A DNA stretch of 64,000 nt from positions 1,406,001 through 1,470,000 of the forward strand of contig NZ_CP119082.1 in NCBI RefSeq assembly GCF_029027965.1, read 5' to 3'. Source of the DNA: Paracoccus sp. S3-43. GTDB lineage: Bacteria; Pseudomonadota; Alphaproteobacteria; Rhodobacterales; Rhodobacteraceae. Numbering within the stretch: the first letter of the stretch is position 1; every line of letters starts with the position of its first letter. Shown here one piece after another: positions 8,397 to 16,329 of this stretch. Both the position numbers and the translations under genes were made by a program. The notes beneath the pieces are model-generated. The model did not search any database. It was not told the DNA's origin and was given only the letters and a program-made list of their open reading frames with translations.

Positions 8397-9695
8397 ATGG
8401 ACCGGCTGACCAACCGGCGGGTGCTGTCGATCGCGCTGCCCATCGTCCTGTCGAACGTTACCGTGCCGCTGCTGGGGCTGGTCGATACCGGCGTGATCGG
8501 CCAACTGGGACGCCCCGAGGCGATCGGCGGCGTGGCCATCGGGGCGGTGATCCTGACCTCGATCTATTGGATGTTCGGGTTCCTGCGCATGGGCACCTCG
8601 GGCCTGGTGGCGCAAAGCCATGGCGCGGGCCAGGAGGCGGAAAGCGGCGCGCATCTGCTGCGCGCGCTTGCCATCGCGGCGGGGGCGGGGCTGGGTTTCG
8701 TCCTGCTGCAAGGCCCGGTCTTCGGCGCGGCCTTTCGGATCGCGCCGACCTCGGCCGCGGTCGAGGGGCTGGCGCGCGACTATCTGGCGATCCGCATCTG
8801 GGGGGCGCCCGCCACCATCGGCCTTTACGCCGTCACCGGCTGGCTGATCGCGGTCGAGCGCGCCCGGTCGGTGCTGCTGCTGAACCTGGTCCAGAACGGG
8901 CTGAACGTGGCCCTGTCGGTGTGGTTCGTGCTGGGCCTGCATGGGGGCGTGCCGGGGGTCGCGGCGGCGACGCTGCTGTCGGAATGGTGCGGGCTTCTGC
9001 TGGGGCTGTGGATGACGCGCAAAGCCATCGCGCGAGGCATGACGGCGGCGGGGCTGTTCGCGCGCGACAAGCTGTCGCGCCTGGCGCGGGTGAACAGCGA
9101 CATCATGATCCGGTCGGTGCTGCTGCAAGCCAGCTTCACCAGCTTCGTGTTCCTGGGCGCGGCGCAGGGGGACGTGACGCTGGCCGCCAACCAGGTGCTG
9201 CTGCAATTCCTGTCGATCACCGCCTATGCCCTGGACGGCTTCGCCTTCGCGGCGGAAAGCCTGGTCGGGCAGGCGGTGGGCGCGCGCAGGCCCGCGCGGG
9301 TGCGCCGGGCGTCGGTCCTGACATCCGCCTGGGGCATCGGCGGGGCTTTCGCCCTGGCCCTGGCCTTCTGGTTCGGCGGCGGCGCGATCATCGACCTGCT
9401 GACCACATCGCCCCAGGTCCGGGCCGAGGCGCGGATCTATCTGCCCTGGCTGGGCGCGGCGCCGCTGATCGGGGTGGGCGCCTGGATGCTGGACGGCATC
9501 TTCATCGGCGCCACGCTGACCCGCGACATGCGCATGGCGATGATCTGGTCGGCCCTGGTGTTCCTGGCGGCCGTCCTGCTGCTGCCGCCTCTGTGGGGGA
9601 ACCATGGGCTGTGGGCCGCGCTGACGGCCCTGAACCTGTCGCGCGGCGTCACCATGGCCCTGCGCTATCCCCGCGCCGAGGCTGCGGCGGCATGA
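8397..9695 (+). CDS. MATE-family efflux transporter (DinF/NorM-like)
   Basis: A 432-residue membrane protein with about 12 hydrophobic helices. The N-terminal part carries LSIALPIVLSNVTVPLLGLVDTGVIG, typical of MATE exporters, which use a Na+ or H+ gradient to expel cationic drugs and metabolites. A second copy of the pattern (DIMIRSVLLQASFTSFVFLG) begins the C-terminal half. It follows the thioesterase stop by 10 bases and is probably in the same transcript. It ends just before a hairpin at 9695-9718. Confidence 0.93.
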   Translation: MDRLTNRRVLSIALPIVLSNVTVPLLGLVDTGVIGQLGRPEAIGGVAIGAVILTSIYWMFGFLRMGTSGLVAQSHGAGQEAESGAHLLRALAIAAGAGLGFVLLQGPVFGAAFRIAPTSAAVEGLARDYLAIRIWGAPATIGLYAVTGWLIAVERARSVLLLNLVQNGLNVALSVWFVLGLHGGVPGVAAATLLSEWCGLLLGLWMTRKAIARGMTAAGLFARDKLSRLARVNSDIMIRSVLLQASFTSFVFLGAAQGDVTLAANQVLLQFLSITAYALDGFAFAAESLVGQAVGARRPARVRRASVLTSAWGIGGAFALALAFWFGGGAIIDLLTTSPQVRAEARIYLPWLGAAPLIGVGAWMLDGIFIGATLTRDMRMAMIWSALVFLAAVLLLPPLWGNHGLWAALTALNLSRGVTMALRYPRAEAAAA

Positions 9696-9718
9696 AAAAG
9701 GGGGCCGTCCGGCCCCCC
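9695..9718 (-). terminator. Intrinsic terminator for the ATPase zeta gene
   Basis: A 7-bp GC stem (GGGGGCC 9700-9706 / GGCCCCC 9711-9717) with loop GTCC. On the minus strand it is followed by a T run (9699-9695), so it terminates the leftward zeta gene. The hairpin may also stop rightward transcripts of the MATE gene, but no T tract follows on that side. Confidence 0.75.
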
Positions 9719-9732
9719 GATCCTGCGCCGCC

Positions 9733-9754
9733 GAAACCCGGTTGAAACCCGGTT
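9733..9754. repeat. Two tandem copies of an 11-bp repeat
   Basis: GAAACCCGGTT occurs twice without a spacer, and the second copy runs into the stop codon of the minus-strand zeta gene. It may simply be a small slippage duplication between a gene and its terminator. Confidence 0.6.
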
Positions 9755-10070
9755 ACTGGGCTTCGTGGATGATCTGCTGGCGGGCGACTTCCATCAGTTC
9801 GGCCATCTTGGTGCGGATTTCCGATTCGCCCGCCTTGCCTTCCAGGTCCGCCGCCAGCTTGCGGAACACATCCTCGTATCCCGGCTCCTCGAAATCCGAG
9901 GTGACGATGGTCAGCGCATAGGCGCGGGCATCGTCGCCCTGTTTGCCCAGAAGGCCCGCCGCCCATTCGCCCAGCAGGCGGTTGCGGCGCGCGTCCGCCT
10001 TGAAGCGCAGGTTGGCGTCGTGGGCGAACTTGGATTCGTAACCGCGCTCGCGGTCGTCGAAGGTGGTCAT
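9753..10070 (-). CDS. F1FO-ATPase zeta subunit (DUF1476, natural ATPase inhibitor)
   Basis: A 105-residue protein of the DUF1476 family, which in Paracoccus denitrificans is the zeta subunit that inhibits ATP hydrolysis by the F1 part of the ATP synthase through its N-terminal helix. The N-terminus TTFDDRERGYESKFAHD and the following ADARRNRLLGEWAA are characteristic, and the rest forms the helical bundle. The start is the ATG at 10068-10070, with an AGGAGG-like site (from cctcct on the plus strand) upstream. It is monocistronic, divergent from purC and followed by a terminator. The identification is from family knowledge. Confidence 0.9.
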   Translation of the reverse strand: MTTFDDRERGYESKFAHDANLRFKADARRNRLLGEWAAGLLGKQGDDARAYALTIVTSDFEEPGYEDVFRKLAADLEGKAGESEIRTKMAELMEVARQQIIHEAQ

Positions 10071-10200
10071 CGTGGCCTCCTGGTTGTCTTGGCCCCGGAT
10101 CTTAGCTTGCCTGCCGCCGGGCGCAAGCCTCTCGTATTGCCCCCAGACCCGCTTGTAAGGTAAGGCCCGTGGGACAAGGACATGCGAAAGGACGCCCGCC

Positions 10201-10962
10201 ATGGCACCGCGCCGGAAGAAAGTTTACGAAGGCAAGGCGAAGATCCTGTACGAAGGCACCGAACCCGGCACCCTGGTCCAGTATTTCAAGGACGACGCCA
10301 CCGCCTTCAACGCGCAGAAGAAGGCCGTGATCGAAGGCAAGGGCGTGCTGAACAACCGCCTGTCCGAATTCTTCATGAACGGGCTGACGAATATCGGCGT
10401 CCCGAACCACTTCATCCGCCGCATCAACATGCGCGAACAGTTGATCCGTCAGGTGGAAATCGTGCCGCTTGAGGTGATCGTGCGCAACTTCGCCGCCGGT
10501 TCGCTGTCCAAGCGCCTGGGGATCGAGGAAGGCACGCTGCTGCCCCGTCCCATCGTCGAATACAGCTTCAAGAACGACGAGCTGGGCGACCCGATGGTGT
10601 CCGAGGAATACATCATCGCCTTCGGCTGGGCCACCCAGCAGGATCTGGACGACATCGTGTCCCTGGCGCTGCGCGTGAACGACTTCCTGTCGGGCGTCTT
10701 CTATGGCGTCGGCATCAAGCTGATCGACTTCAAGATCGAGATCGGCCGGGTCTGGGACAACGACTTCATGCGCCTGATCGTCGCGGACGAGATCAGTCCG
10801 GACAGCTGCCGGCTGTGGGACATGAAGACCGGCCAGAAGCTGGACAAGGACGTGTTCCGCCGCGACCTGGGCAACCTGACCGACGCCTATACCGAGGTCG
10901 CGCGCCGTCTGGGCCTGATGCCCGCCAACACCACCAGCCTGAAACCGACCGCGATCAACTGA
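10201..10962 (+). CDS. purC: Phosphoribosylaminoimidazole-succinocarboxamide synthase
   Basis: A 253-residue SAICAR synthetase, an ATP-dependent ligase joining aspartate to CAIR in purine synthesis. [15 protein letters not shown] at the N-terminus forms the ATP-binding strand-turn, followed by [21 protein letters not shown] (substrate binding) and [19 protein letters not shown] near the C-terminus. A ribosome site (GAAAGGA) lies about 10 bases before ATG 10201. purS starts 13 bases after the stop; the pair is the usual purCS order of Rhodobacteraceae. Confidence 0.96.
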   Translation: MAPRRKKVYEGKAKILYEGTEPGTLVQYFKDDATAFNAQKKAVIEGKGVLNNRLSEFFMNGLTNIGVPNHFIRRINMREQLIRQVEIVPLEVIVRNFAAGSLSKRLGIEEGTLLPRPIVEYSFKNDELGDPMVSEEYIIAFGWATQQDLDDIVSLALRVNDFLSGVFYGVGIKLIDFKIEIGRVWDNDFMRLIVADEISPDSCRLWDMKTGQKLDKDVFRRDLGNLTDAYTEVARRLGLMPANTTSLKPTAIN

Positions 10963-10974
10963 AGGATGCCGCCC

Positions 10975-11214
10975 ATGAAAGCCCGCGTTACCATCATGCT
11001 GAAGGATGGCGTCCTGGATCCGCAGGGCGAGGCGATCCGCCACGCGCTTGGGGGTCTTGGTCATCGCGGCGTCTCGGGCGTCCGCCAGGGCAAGCTGATC
11101 GAACTGGATCTGGACGCGACCGACGCCGCCGCCGCCAAGGCCGAGGTCGAGCGGATGTGCGAGGGCCTGCTGGCCAATACCGTGATCGAGAAATACGCGG
11201 TCGAGATCGTCTGA
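10975..11214 (+). CDS. purS: Phosphoribosylformylglycinamidine synthase subunit PurS
   Basis: A 79-residue PurS, the small bridging subunit of the split FGAM synthase (PurS-PurQ-PurL) that helps channel ammonia. MKARVTIMLKDGVLDPQGEAI and the closing MCEGLLANTVIEKYAVEIV are diagnostic. ATG 10975 is preferred over 10966 because GAAGGA at 10961-10966 is correctly spaced for it. purQ does not follow; an unrelated transporter does, after a terminator-like hairpin. Confidence 0.93.
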   Translation: MKARVTIMLKDGVLDPQGEAIRHALGGLGHRGVSGVRQGKLIELDLDATDAAAAKAEVERMCEGLLANTVIEKYAVEIV

Positions 11215-11220
11215 CGCTGC

Positions 11221-11248
11221 GGCAACCTGCGATTATCGGCAGGTTGCC
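11221..11248 (+). terminator. Hairpin terminator after purS
   Basis: A perfect 10-bp stem, GGCAACCTGC (11221-11230) with GCAGGTTGCC (11239-11248), around an 8-nt loop, seven bases after the purS stop. The T tract after it is weak (TT only), so efficiency is uncertain. Confidence 0.6.
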
Positions 11249-11295
11249 TTGCAGACCCCGTTGCAAAAGCGCGGGGATTATCGCCCAATGCGCCG

Positions 11296-12090
11296 ATGAT
11301 GACCGACGATACCGCCCTGAACGATGTCGCGCCCGTGATCCGGATCCAGGGGCTGCGCAAGGCCTATGGCCAGATCGAGGTGCTGAAGGGCGTGTCCCTC
11401 ACCGCGCCGCGCGGGCATGTCGTCAGCCTGATCGGATCCTCGGGGTCGGGCAAGTCCACGCTGCTGCGCTGCTGCAACCTGCTGGAAAACAGCCAGGCCG
11501 GAGAGATCAGTTTCGAGGGCGAGGCGGTGCGGTGGAAGGGGCAGGGCATGGCCCGCGTGCCCGCCGACCGCGCCCAGGTGATGCGGTTCCGCACCAACCT
11601 GTCGATGGTGTTCCAGCAGTTCAACCTGTGGTCCCACATGACGATCCTGCAAAACGTCATGGAGGCCCCGGTGACGGTTCTGGGCCAGGATCGCGCCCAG
11701 GTCGAGGCCCGCGCCCGCGCGCTTCTGGACAAGGTGGGGATCGGCGACAAGGCGGGCGCCTGGCCCGCGCAACTGTCGGGCGGCCAGCAGCAGCGCGCCG
11801 CCATCGCCCGCGCCCTGTGCATGCAGCCCAAGGCGCTGCTGTTCGACGAACCGACAAGCGCCCTGGATCCCGAATTGCAGCAAGAGGTGGTGCGGGTGAT
11901 CAAGGATCTGGCGGGCGAACACCGCACCATGATCATCGTGACCCACGACATGCGCCTGGCCGCCGATGTCAGCGACCATGTGGTGTTCCTGCACCAGGGC
12001 CTGATTGCCGAGGAAGGCCCCCCCGACCAGCTTTTCGGCGCGCCCCGGACCGACCGGCTGCGCCAGTTCCTCAGCGCCTCGACGCACTGA
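11296..12090 (+). CDS. Polar amino-acid ABC transporter ATP-binding protein (HisP-like)
   Basis: A 264-residue ATPase of the HisP/ArtP group energising uptake of polar or basic amino acids. Walker A is GSSGSGKST (about 48-56), the Q loop follows in VFQQFNLW, the ABC signature is LSGGQQQRAA and Walker B is LLFDEPTSALD, then a switch His in IVTHDM. It is the first gene of a five-gene plus-strand operon: ATPase, binding protein, two permeases and a glutamine-synthetase-like ligase. Two overlapping ATGs (11296, 11299) are possible starts. Confidence 0.93.
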   Translation: MMTDDTALNDVAPVIRIQGLRKAYGQIEVLKGVSLTAPRGHVVSLIGSSGSGKSTLLRCCNLLENSQAGEISFEGEAVRWKGQGMARVPADRAQVMRFRTNLSMVFQQFNLWSHMTILQNVMEAPVTVLGQDRAQVEARARALLDKVGIGDKAGAWPAQLSGGQQQRAAIARALCMQPKALLFDEPTSALDPELQQEVVRVIKDLAGEHRTMIIVTHDMRLAADVSDHVVFLHQGLIAEEGPPDQLFGAPRTDRLRQFLSASTH

Positions 12091-12117
12091 CAAAACGACC
12101 AACAGGAGAGACGACCA

Positions 12118-12849
12118 ATGAAGAAACTGCTGCTTGCCGCGACCGCCCTGACCCTGACCCTGACCGCAGGCATGGGCCTGGCCCAGACGACCGTCCGCAT
12201 GGGGACCGAGGGCGCCTATCCTCCGTATAACTTCATCAACGAGGCGGGCGAGGTCGCCGGGTTCGAGCGCGAGTTGGGCGACGAGCTGTGCAAGCGCGCC
12301 GAGCTGCAATGCACCTGGGTCAAGAACGACTGGGATTCGATCATCCCGAACCTTGTATCCTCGAACTATGACACGATCATGGCGGCGATGAGCATCAACG
12401 AGGAACGCAAGGCCGTCATCGCCTTCACCCAGGATTACCTGCCGCCCGCGCCCTCCTCCTATGTCGCGTTGCAGGATGGGGTCGATCTGGAGGGCGGGGT
12501 GATCGCCGTTCAGACCGGCACCGTGCAGGCGTCCCATATCGCCGAGACCGGCGCGACGATGCTGGAATTTCCGAACATCGACCAGGTTCTGGCCGCCATC
12601 CGCAATGGCGAGGCCGATGCCGGTTTCGGCGACCACGAGGTGATGCGCCCCTTTGTCGAGGACAGCAACGACCTGGTCTTCGTGGGCGAACAGGTCAAGC
12701 TGGACGAGGGCATCGGCGTGGGCCTGCGCCAGTCCGACACCGAACTGCGCGAGAAGCTGGATGCGGCCATCACCGCGATGAAAGAAGACGGCAGCCTCAA
12801 CACGCTGATCAGGAAGCATTTCGGCGACGACGCGCAGATCTATGAATGA
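12118..12849 (+). CDS. Periplasmic polar amino-acid-binding protein
   Basis: A 243-residue solute-binding protein with a cleavable signal peptide (KKLLLAATALTLTLTAGMGLAQ, cleavage near residue 23). The mature part follows the LAO/HisJ family: MGTEGAYPPYNFIN, VKNDWDSIIPNL, MAAMSINEERK and AVQTGTVQASH, regions that contact the ligand alpha-amino and alpha-carboxyl groups. It most resembles lysine/arginine/ornithine or histidine binding proteins. AGGAGAG lies upstream of ATG 12118. It feeds the two permeases encoded next. Confidence 0.92.
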   Translation: MKKLLLAATALTLTLTAGMGLAQTTVRMGTEGAYPPYNFINEAGEVAGFERELGDELCKRAELQCTWVKNDWDSIIPNLVSSNYDTIMAAMSINEERKAVIAFTQDYLPPAPSSYVALQDGVDLEGGVIAVQTGTVQASHIAETGATMLEFPNIDQVLAAIRNGEADAGFGDHEVMRPFVEDSNDLVFVGEQVKLDEGIGVGLRQSDTELREKLDAAITAMKEDGSLNTLIRKHFGDDAQIYE

Positions 12850-12891
12850 TGCCGCGGGCTGCGGGGCGACCCGCGGCCCTGATCGGGACGG

Positions 12892-13776
12892 ATGATGTTT
12901 TCCTATTGCAGCGATCCCTCGGTGCTGGACGGTTTTGCGTGGTTGTCGTGCTATCTGACGACTGGCACGCATATGCTGTTCTATGCCAGCTTCGGGGTGG
13001 TCCTGCTGCTGCTGGCGATCACCGCGCCGCTGGCGCTGCTGTTCGGCTATGGCGGGGCGATGGCGTCGCGGTCGCGGATCGCGCCGCTGCGGTGGTTCGG
13101 CAAGATCTATACCGCGATGGTGCGCGGCGTGCCGGACATCGTGTTCTTCCTGTTCGTGCCCGTCGCCCTGGATCAGGGGCTGGAATGGCTGCGCCACAAG
13201 GCGCTGTGCGACAGCGACGCGCCCGTCCGGCAGGGCAACGATTTCGTCGTCTGCGCGGCGGCCAAGCTGCCGCTGTCCACCAGCCCCGAATGGGTCCATG
13301 ACATCTATGCCATGGTTCTGGCCGTCATCGCCTTTTCGGTGGTCTTCGGCGCCTTCGCGGCCAATGTCCTCTATGGCGCGATGCAGGCCGTGCCGCGCGC
13401 GCAACTGGAAACGGCCGAGGCTTACGGCATGACGCCACGCCAGATCTCGCGCCGGGTGCTGGTGCCGCAGATGTGGACCTATGCGCTGCCCGGCCTGTCG
13501 AACCTGTGGATGATCCTCATCAAGGCGACGCCGCTTCTGTTCCTGCTGGGGATCGAGGATATCGTCTATTGGGCGCGGGAACTGGGCGGGGCCAAGACCC
13601 GGTCCTTCGCCTATCCGCATCCCGACTGGCGGCTGTATTATTTCCTGGCGGTGTTGGTCTTTTACCTGCTGATGACCTGGGTTTCGGAACGGGTGCTGGG
13701 CCGGGTGACGGCGCGGCTCTCCTCGGGCCAGGCGACCCTGGCGGGCGAGGCGCAGCGCAAGGCGGTCGCCCCATGA
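12892..13776 (+). CDS. Amino-acid ABC transporter permease, HisQ-type
   Basis: A 294-residue inner-membrane permease. The conserved cytoplasmic EAA loop is AEAYGMTPRQISRRVLVPQ, after the membrane segment VVFGAFAANVLYGAMQ. It is about 60 residues longer than typical HisQ (about 230), mostly because of a periplasmic insertion after the VRGVPDIVFFLFVP segment (roughly residues 95-140) containing Cys residues (KALCDSDAP, VVCAAAK). Starts at ATG 12892 or 12895. Its stop overlaps the next permease start (ATGA). Confidence 0.9.
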   Translation: MMFSYCSDPSVLDGFAWLSCYLTTGTHMLFYASFGVVLLLLAITAPLALLFGYGGAMASRSRIAPLRWFGKIYTAMVRGVPDIVFFLFVPVALDQGLEWLRHKALCDSDAPVRQGNDFVVCAAAKLPLSTSPEWVHDIYAMVLAVIAFSVVFGAFAANVLYGAMQAVPRAQLETAEAYGMTPRQISRRVLVPQMWTYALPGLSNLWMILIKATPLLFLLGIEDIVYWARELGGAKTRSFAYPHPDWRLYYFLAVLVFYLLMTWVSERVLGRVTARLSSGQATLAGEAQRKAVAP

Positions 13777-14597
13777 GCTGCGCGCAGACGATCCTGAACT
13801 ATGGGCTGCGGTCGCTGGGCATCGGCGAACGGCTGTTGCCGCGCAGCGACTTCACGCTGTGCCAGCAGGTCACGCTGATCGGGTCGGGGCTGATCTGGAA
13901 CCTGTATTTCGCCTTCTTCGCGCTGCTGTTCGGGTTCTTTCTGGCGACGGCCCTGGCGCTTGCCAAGACCAGCACGAACCCGCTGCTGCGCAAGCCCGCC
14001 GAGGGCTTCATCTTCCTGTTCCGGGGCAGTCCGCTGTTCATCCAGTTCTTCCTGGCCTATGAGGCGCTTGTGATGCTGCCCCGCGCGGGGATCGAGATCT
14101 TCGGCCTGGCCGTCGCGACAAGCTGGCTGGCCAAGGCCTGGGCGGGGGCGCTGATCGTGCTGACGCTGAACACCGCCGCCTATTCCGCGCAGATCTTCCA
14201 TGGTGCGCTGATGTCGGTGCCCAAGGGCGATATCGAGGCCGCCGAGGCTTTCGGCATGACCGGCTGGACCAGGTTCCGCCGGGTGCTGTGGCCCACCATG
14301 CTGCGGCTGGCCTGGCCGTCCTATACCAACGAGGCGATCTTCCTGTTCCACGCCACCACGCTGGTGTTCTTTTCGGGCTTCCCGGCCTTCCAGCAGCGCG
14401 GCGACAGCCTGTATTACGCCAGCTATTTCGCGGGCCAGACCTTCAATCCCTTCGTCGCCTATCCCATCGTGGCAGGATATTTCATCGCCTGCACGCTGGC
14501 GCTGATCGGGTTGTTCGGTATCGTGAACCGGCGCCTGAACCGCCATCTTCCGGGTGCCGCCCGGCGCATCCGTTATCGTCCGCAAGTGATCCGGTAG
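13773..14597 (+). CDS. Amino-acid ABC transporter permease, HisM-type
   Basis: A 274-residue second permease. FIFLFRGSPLFIQFFLAY is the typical early membrane segment and AEAFGMTGWTRFRRVLWPTM the EAA loop. It starts within the stop of the first permease and ends four bases before the ligase gene, so all five genes are likely one transcript. With its partner it would form the heterodimeric channel for the binding protein at 12118. Confidence 0.9.
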   Translation: MSCAQTILNYGLRSLGIGERLLPRSDFTLCQQVTLIGSGLIWNLYFAFFALLFGFFLATALALAKTSTNPLLRKPAEGFIFLFRGSPLFIQFFLAYEALVMLPRAGIEIFGLAVATSWLAKAWAGALIVLTLNTAAYSAQIFHGALMSVPKGDIEAAEAFGMTGWTRFRRVLWPTMLRLAWPSYTNEAIFLFHATTLVFFSGFPAFQQRGDSLYYASYFAGQTFNPFVAYPIVAGYFIACTLALIGLFGIVNRRLNRHLPGAARRIRYRPQVIR

Positions 14598-14601
14598 AAT
14601 T

Positions 14602-15933
14602 ATGGACTGGCTGAAAGAACATCCCGAGGTCAAGACCATTCGCGTCGCCGCCGCCGACCTGAACGGCGTCGCGCGCGGCAAGCGCATCCCGGCGCGCTAT
14701 GCCGGGAAGGTCTTCGAGGAGGGGACCAAGTTCCCCTATTCCGTGCTGAACCTGGATATCTGGGGCGAGGATGTCGAGGACAGCCCCCTGGTGTTCGAGA
14801 TCGGCGATCCAGACGGGCTGCTGCTGCCCACCGAACGGGGCTTCCTGCCGATGCCCTGGCTGGACGCGCCGACCGCGCTGCTGCCCCTGTGGATGTTCCA
14901 CCCGGACGGCCGCCCTTATGAGGGCGATCCCCGGCAGGCGCTGGCCCGCGTGGTCGAACGCTATCGTGAGGCGGGGCTGACCCCGGTCGTCGCGACCGAG
15001 CTTGAATTCTTCCTGATCGACGATTCCGGCCGACAGCTTCGCGTCCCGCCCAGCCCCCGATCCGGCAAGCGCCGCACCGGCGGCGAGGTGCTGAGCCTGC
15101 GGGCGCTGGACGCCTTCGACCAGTTCTTCACCGCGCTCTACGACGCCTGCGAGGCGATGGACATTCCCGCCGACACCGCCATTTCCGAAGCCGGGCCGGG
15201 CCAGTTCGAGATCAACCTGATGCACCAGCCCGATCCGCTGAAGGCGGCGGACGACGCCTGGTTCTTCAAGATGCTGGTCAAGGGCATCGCGCGCCAATAC
15301 GGCTTCGCGGGCAGCTTCATGGCCAAGCCTTACGAGGCGTTTTCGGGGAACGGGATGCACATGCATTTCTCGATCTTGGACCGGAGCGGACGCAACATCT
15401 TCGACAATGGCGGCGACGAGGGCACGGCGGAACTGCGTCACGCGGTCGCCGGATGCCTGCGCGCCATGCCGGGTTCCACGCTGCTGTTCGCCCCGCACGA
15501 GAACAGCTATGATCGGCTGGTGCCGAACGCCCATGCGCCGACCGGGATCGGCTGGGCCTATGAAAACCGCACGGCGGCGATCCGCATTCCCTCATCGGGG
15601 CCGAAGGCGCGGCGGATCGAACATCGCGTGGCGGGCGGCGATGTGAATCCCTATCTGACGGTGGCGGCGATCCTGGGCGCAGCGCTGAACGGCATCCAGG
15701 AAAAGCTGGAGGCCCCCGAACCGTTCCGGGGCAACGCCTATGATCAGAACCTTGCGCAACTGCCCGCCAGCTGGGGCGAGGCGATCGACGCCTTCCATGC
15801 CTGCCCGGAAATGCGGCGCATCTTTCCGGCCCATCTGATCGAAAACTTCGTCATGACCAAGCGGCAGGAACTGCACTACATGGCCGAATTGTCGGACGAG
15901 GAAACGGTCGAACTGTATCTGGACACCGTCTGA
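14602..15933 (+). CDS. Glutamine-synthetase-family ligase (gamma-glutamyl-amine ligase, PuuA-like)
   Basis: A 443-residue protein with the GS catalytic barrel: ATELEFFL (metal site), NGMHMHFSILD (ATP/metal histidine), NRTAAIRIP and RRIEHRVAGGDVNPYL (glutamate/phosphate arginines). Proteins of this length ending in ELYLDTV-like tails belong to the GlnT/PuuA branch, which ligates glutamate to amines such as putrescine, not to GlnA itself. Co-transcription with an amino-acid importer suggests that the imported amine or diamino acid is gamma-glutamylated for catabolism. Substrate unknown. Confidence 0.87.
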   Translation: MDWLKEHPEVKTIRVAAADLNGVARGKRIPARYAGKVFEEGTKFPYSVLNLDIWGEDVEDSPLVFEIGDPDGLLLPTERGFLPMPWLDAPTALLPLWMFHPDGRPYEGDPRQALARVVERYREAGLTPVVATELEFFLIDDSGRQLRVPPSPRSGKRRTGGEVLSLRALDAFDQFFTALYDACEAMDIPADTAISEAGPGQFEINLMHQPDPLKAADDAWFFKMLVKGIARQYGFAGSFMAKPYEAFSGNGMHMHFSILDRSGRNIFDNGGDEGTAELRHAVAGCLRAMPGSTLLFAPHENSYDRLVPNAHAPTGIGWAYENRTAAIRIPSSGPKARRIEHRVAGGDVNPYLTVAAILGAALNGIQEKLEAPEPFRGNAYDQNLAQLPASWGEAIDAFHACPEMRRIFPAHLIENFVMTKRQELHYMAELSDEETVELYLDTV

Positions 15934-15966
15934 AAAGGCGACGGAAAAACCGCCGCCCTTCGCCGT

Positions 15967-16263
15967 TCAATCCCGGTGTTCGGGCAGGGCCTTCAGGTGT
16001 TCCTTGTCCCACCGCGACACGGCGTGGACCACCCCGTCGCCGTCCCGCATCACGTCCAGATCCGACACGGGAACCAGCACCGGCTTCGACCCGATGCCCA
16101 GGAACCCGCCCACGTCGATCACCACCTGGGCGCTGCTGCCCGAGCCGTGCACATGGGATACGGTGCCGACCGTTTCGTCTCCGGGACCATAGACGGTGGC
16201 GCCCGTCAGCACGGCATCGGTCATTTCATCCGGCAACAGCCGGGGATGTTCGGAATGGTCCAT
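15967..16263 (-). CDS. PRC-barrel domain protein
   Basis: A 98-residue protein with one PRC-barrel fold: DAVLTGATVYGPGDETVGTV begins the barrel and VIDVGGFLGIGSKPVLVPVSDL is the usual central motif. Such stand-alone proteins are small cytoplasmic or membrane-associated modules whose role is mostly unknown. It is convergent with the ligase gene and 66 bases downstream of the nlpD-like gene. Confidence 0.87.
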   Translation of the reverse strand: MDHSEHPRLLPDEMTDAVLTGATVYGPGDETVGTVSHVHGSGSSAQVVIDVGGFLGIGSKPVLVPVSDLDVMRDGDGVVHAVSRWDKEHLKALPEHRD

Positions 16264-16329
16264 GTCCTATCCTCCGTTTGGACTGCGTGTGGCAGGCAAA
16301 CGTCCGGGACAGGGGGCCGTTCCATCTGG

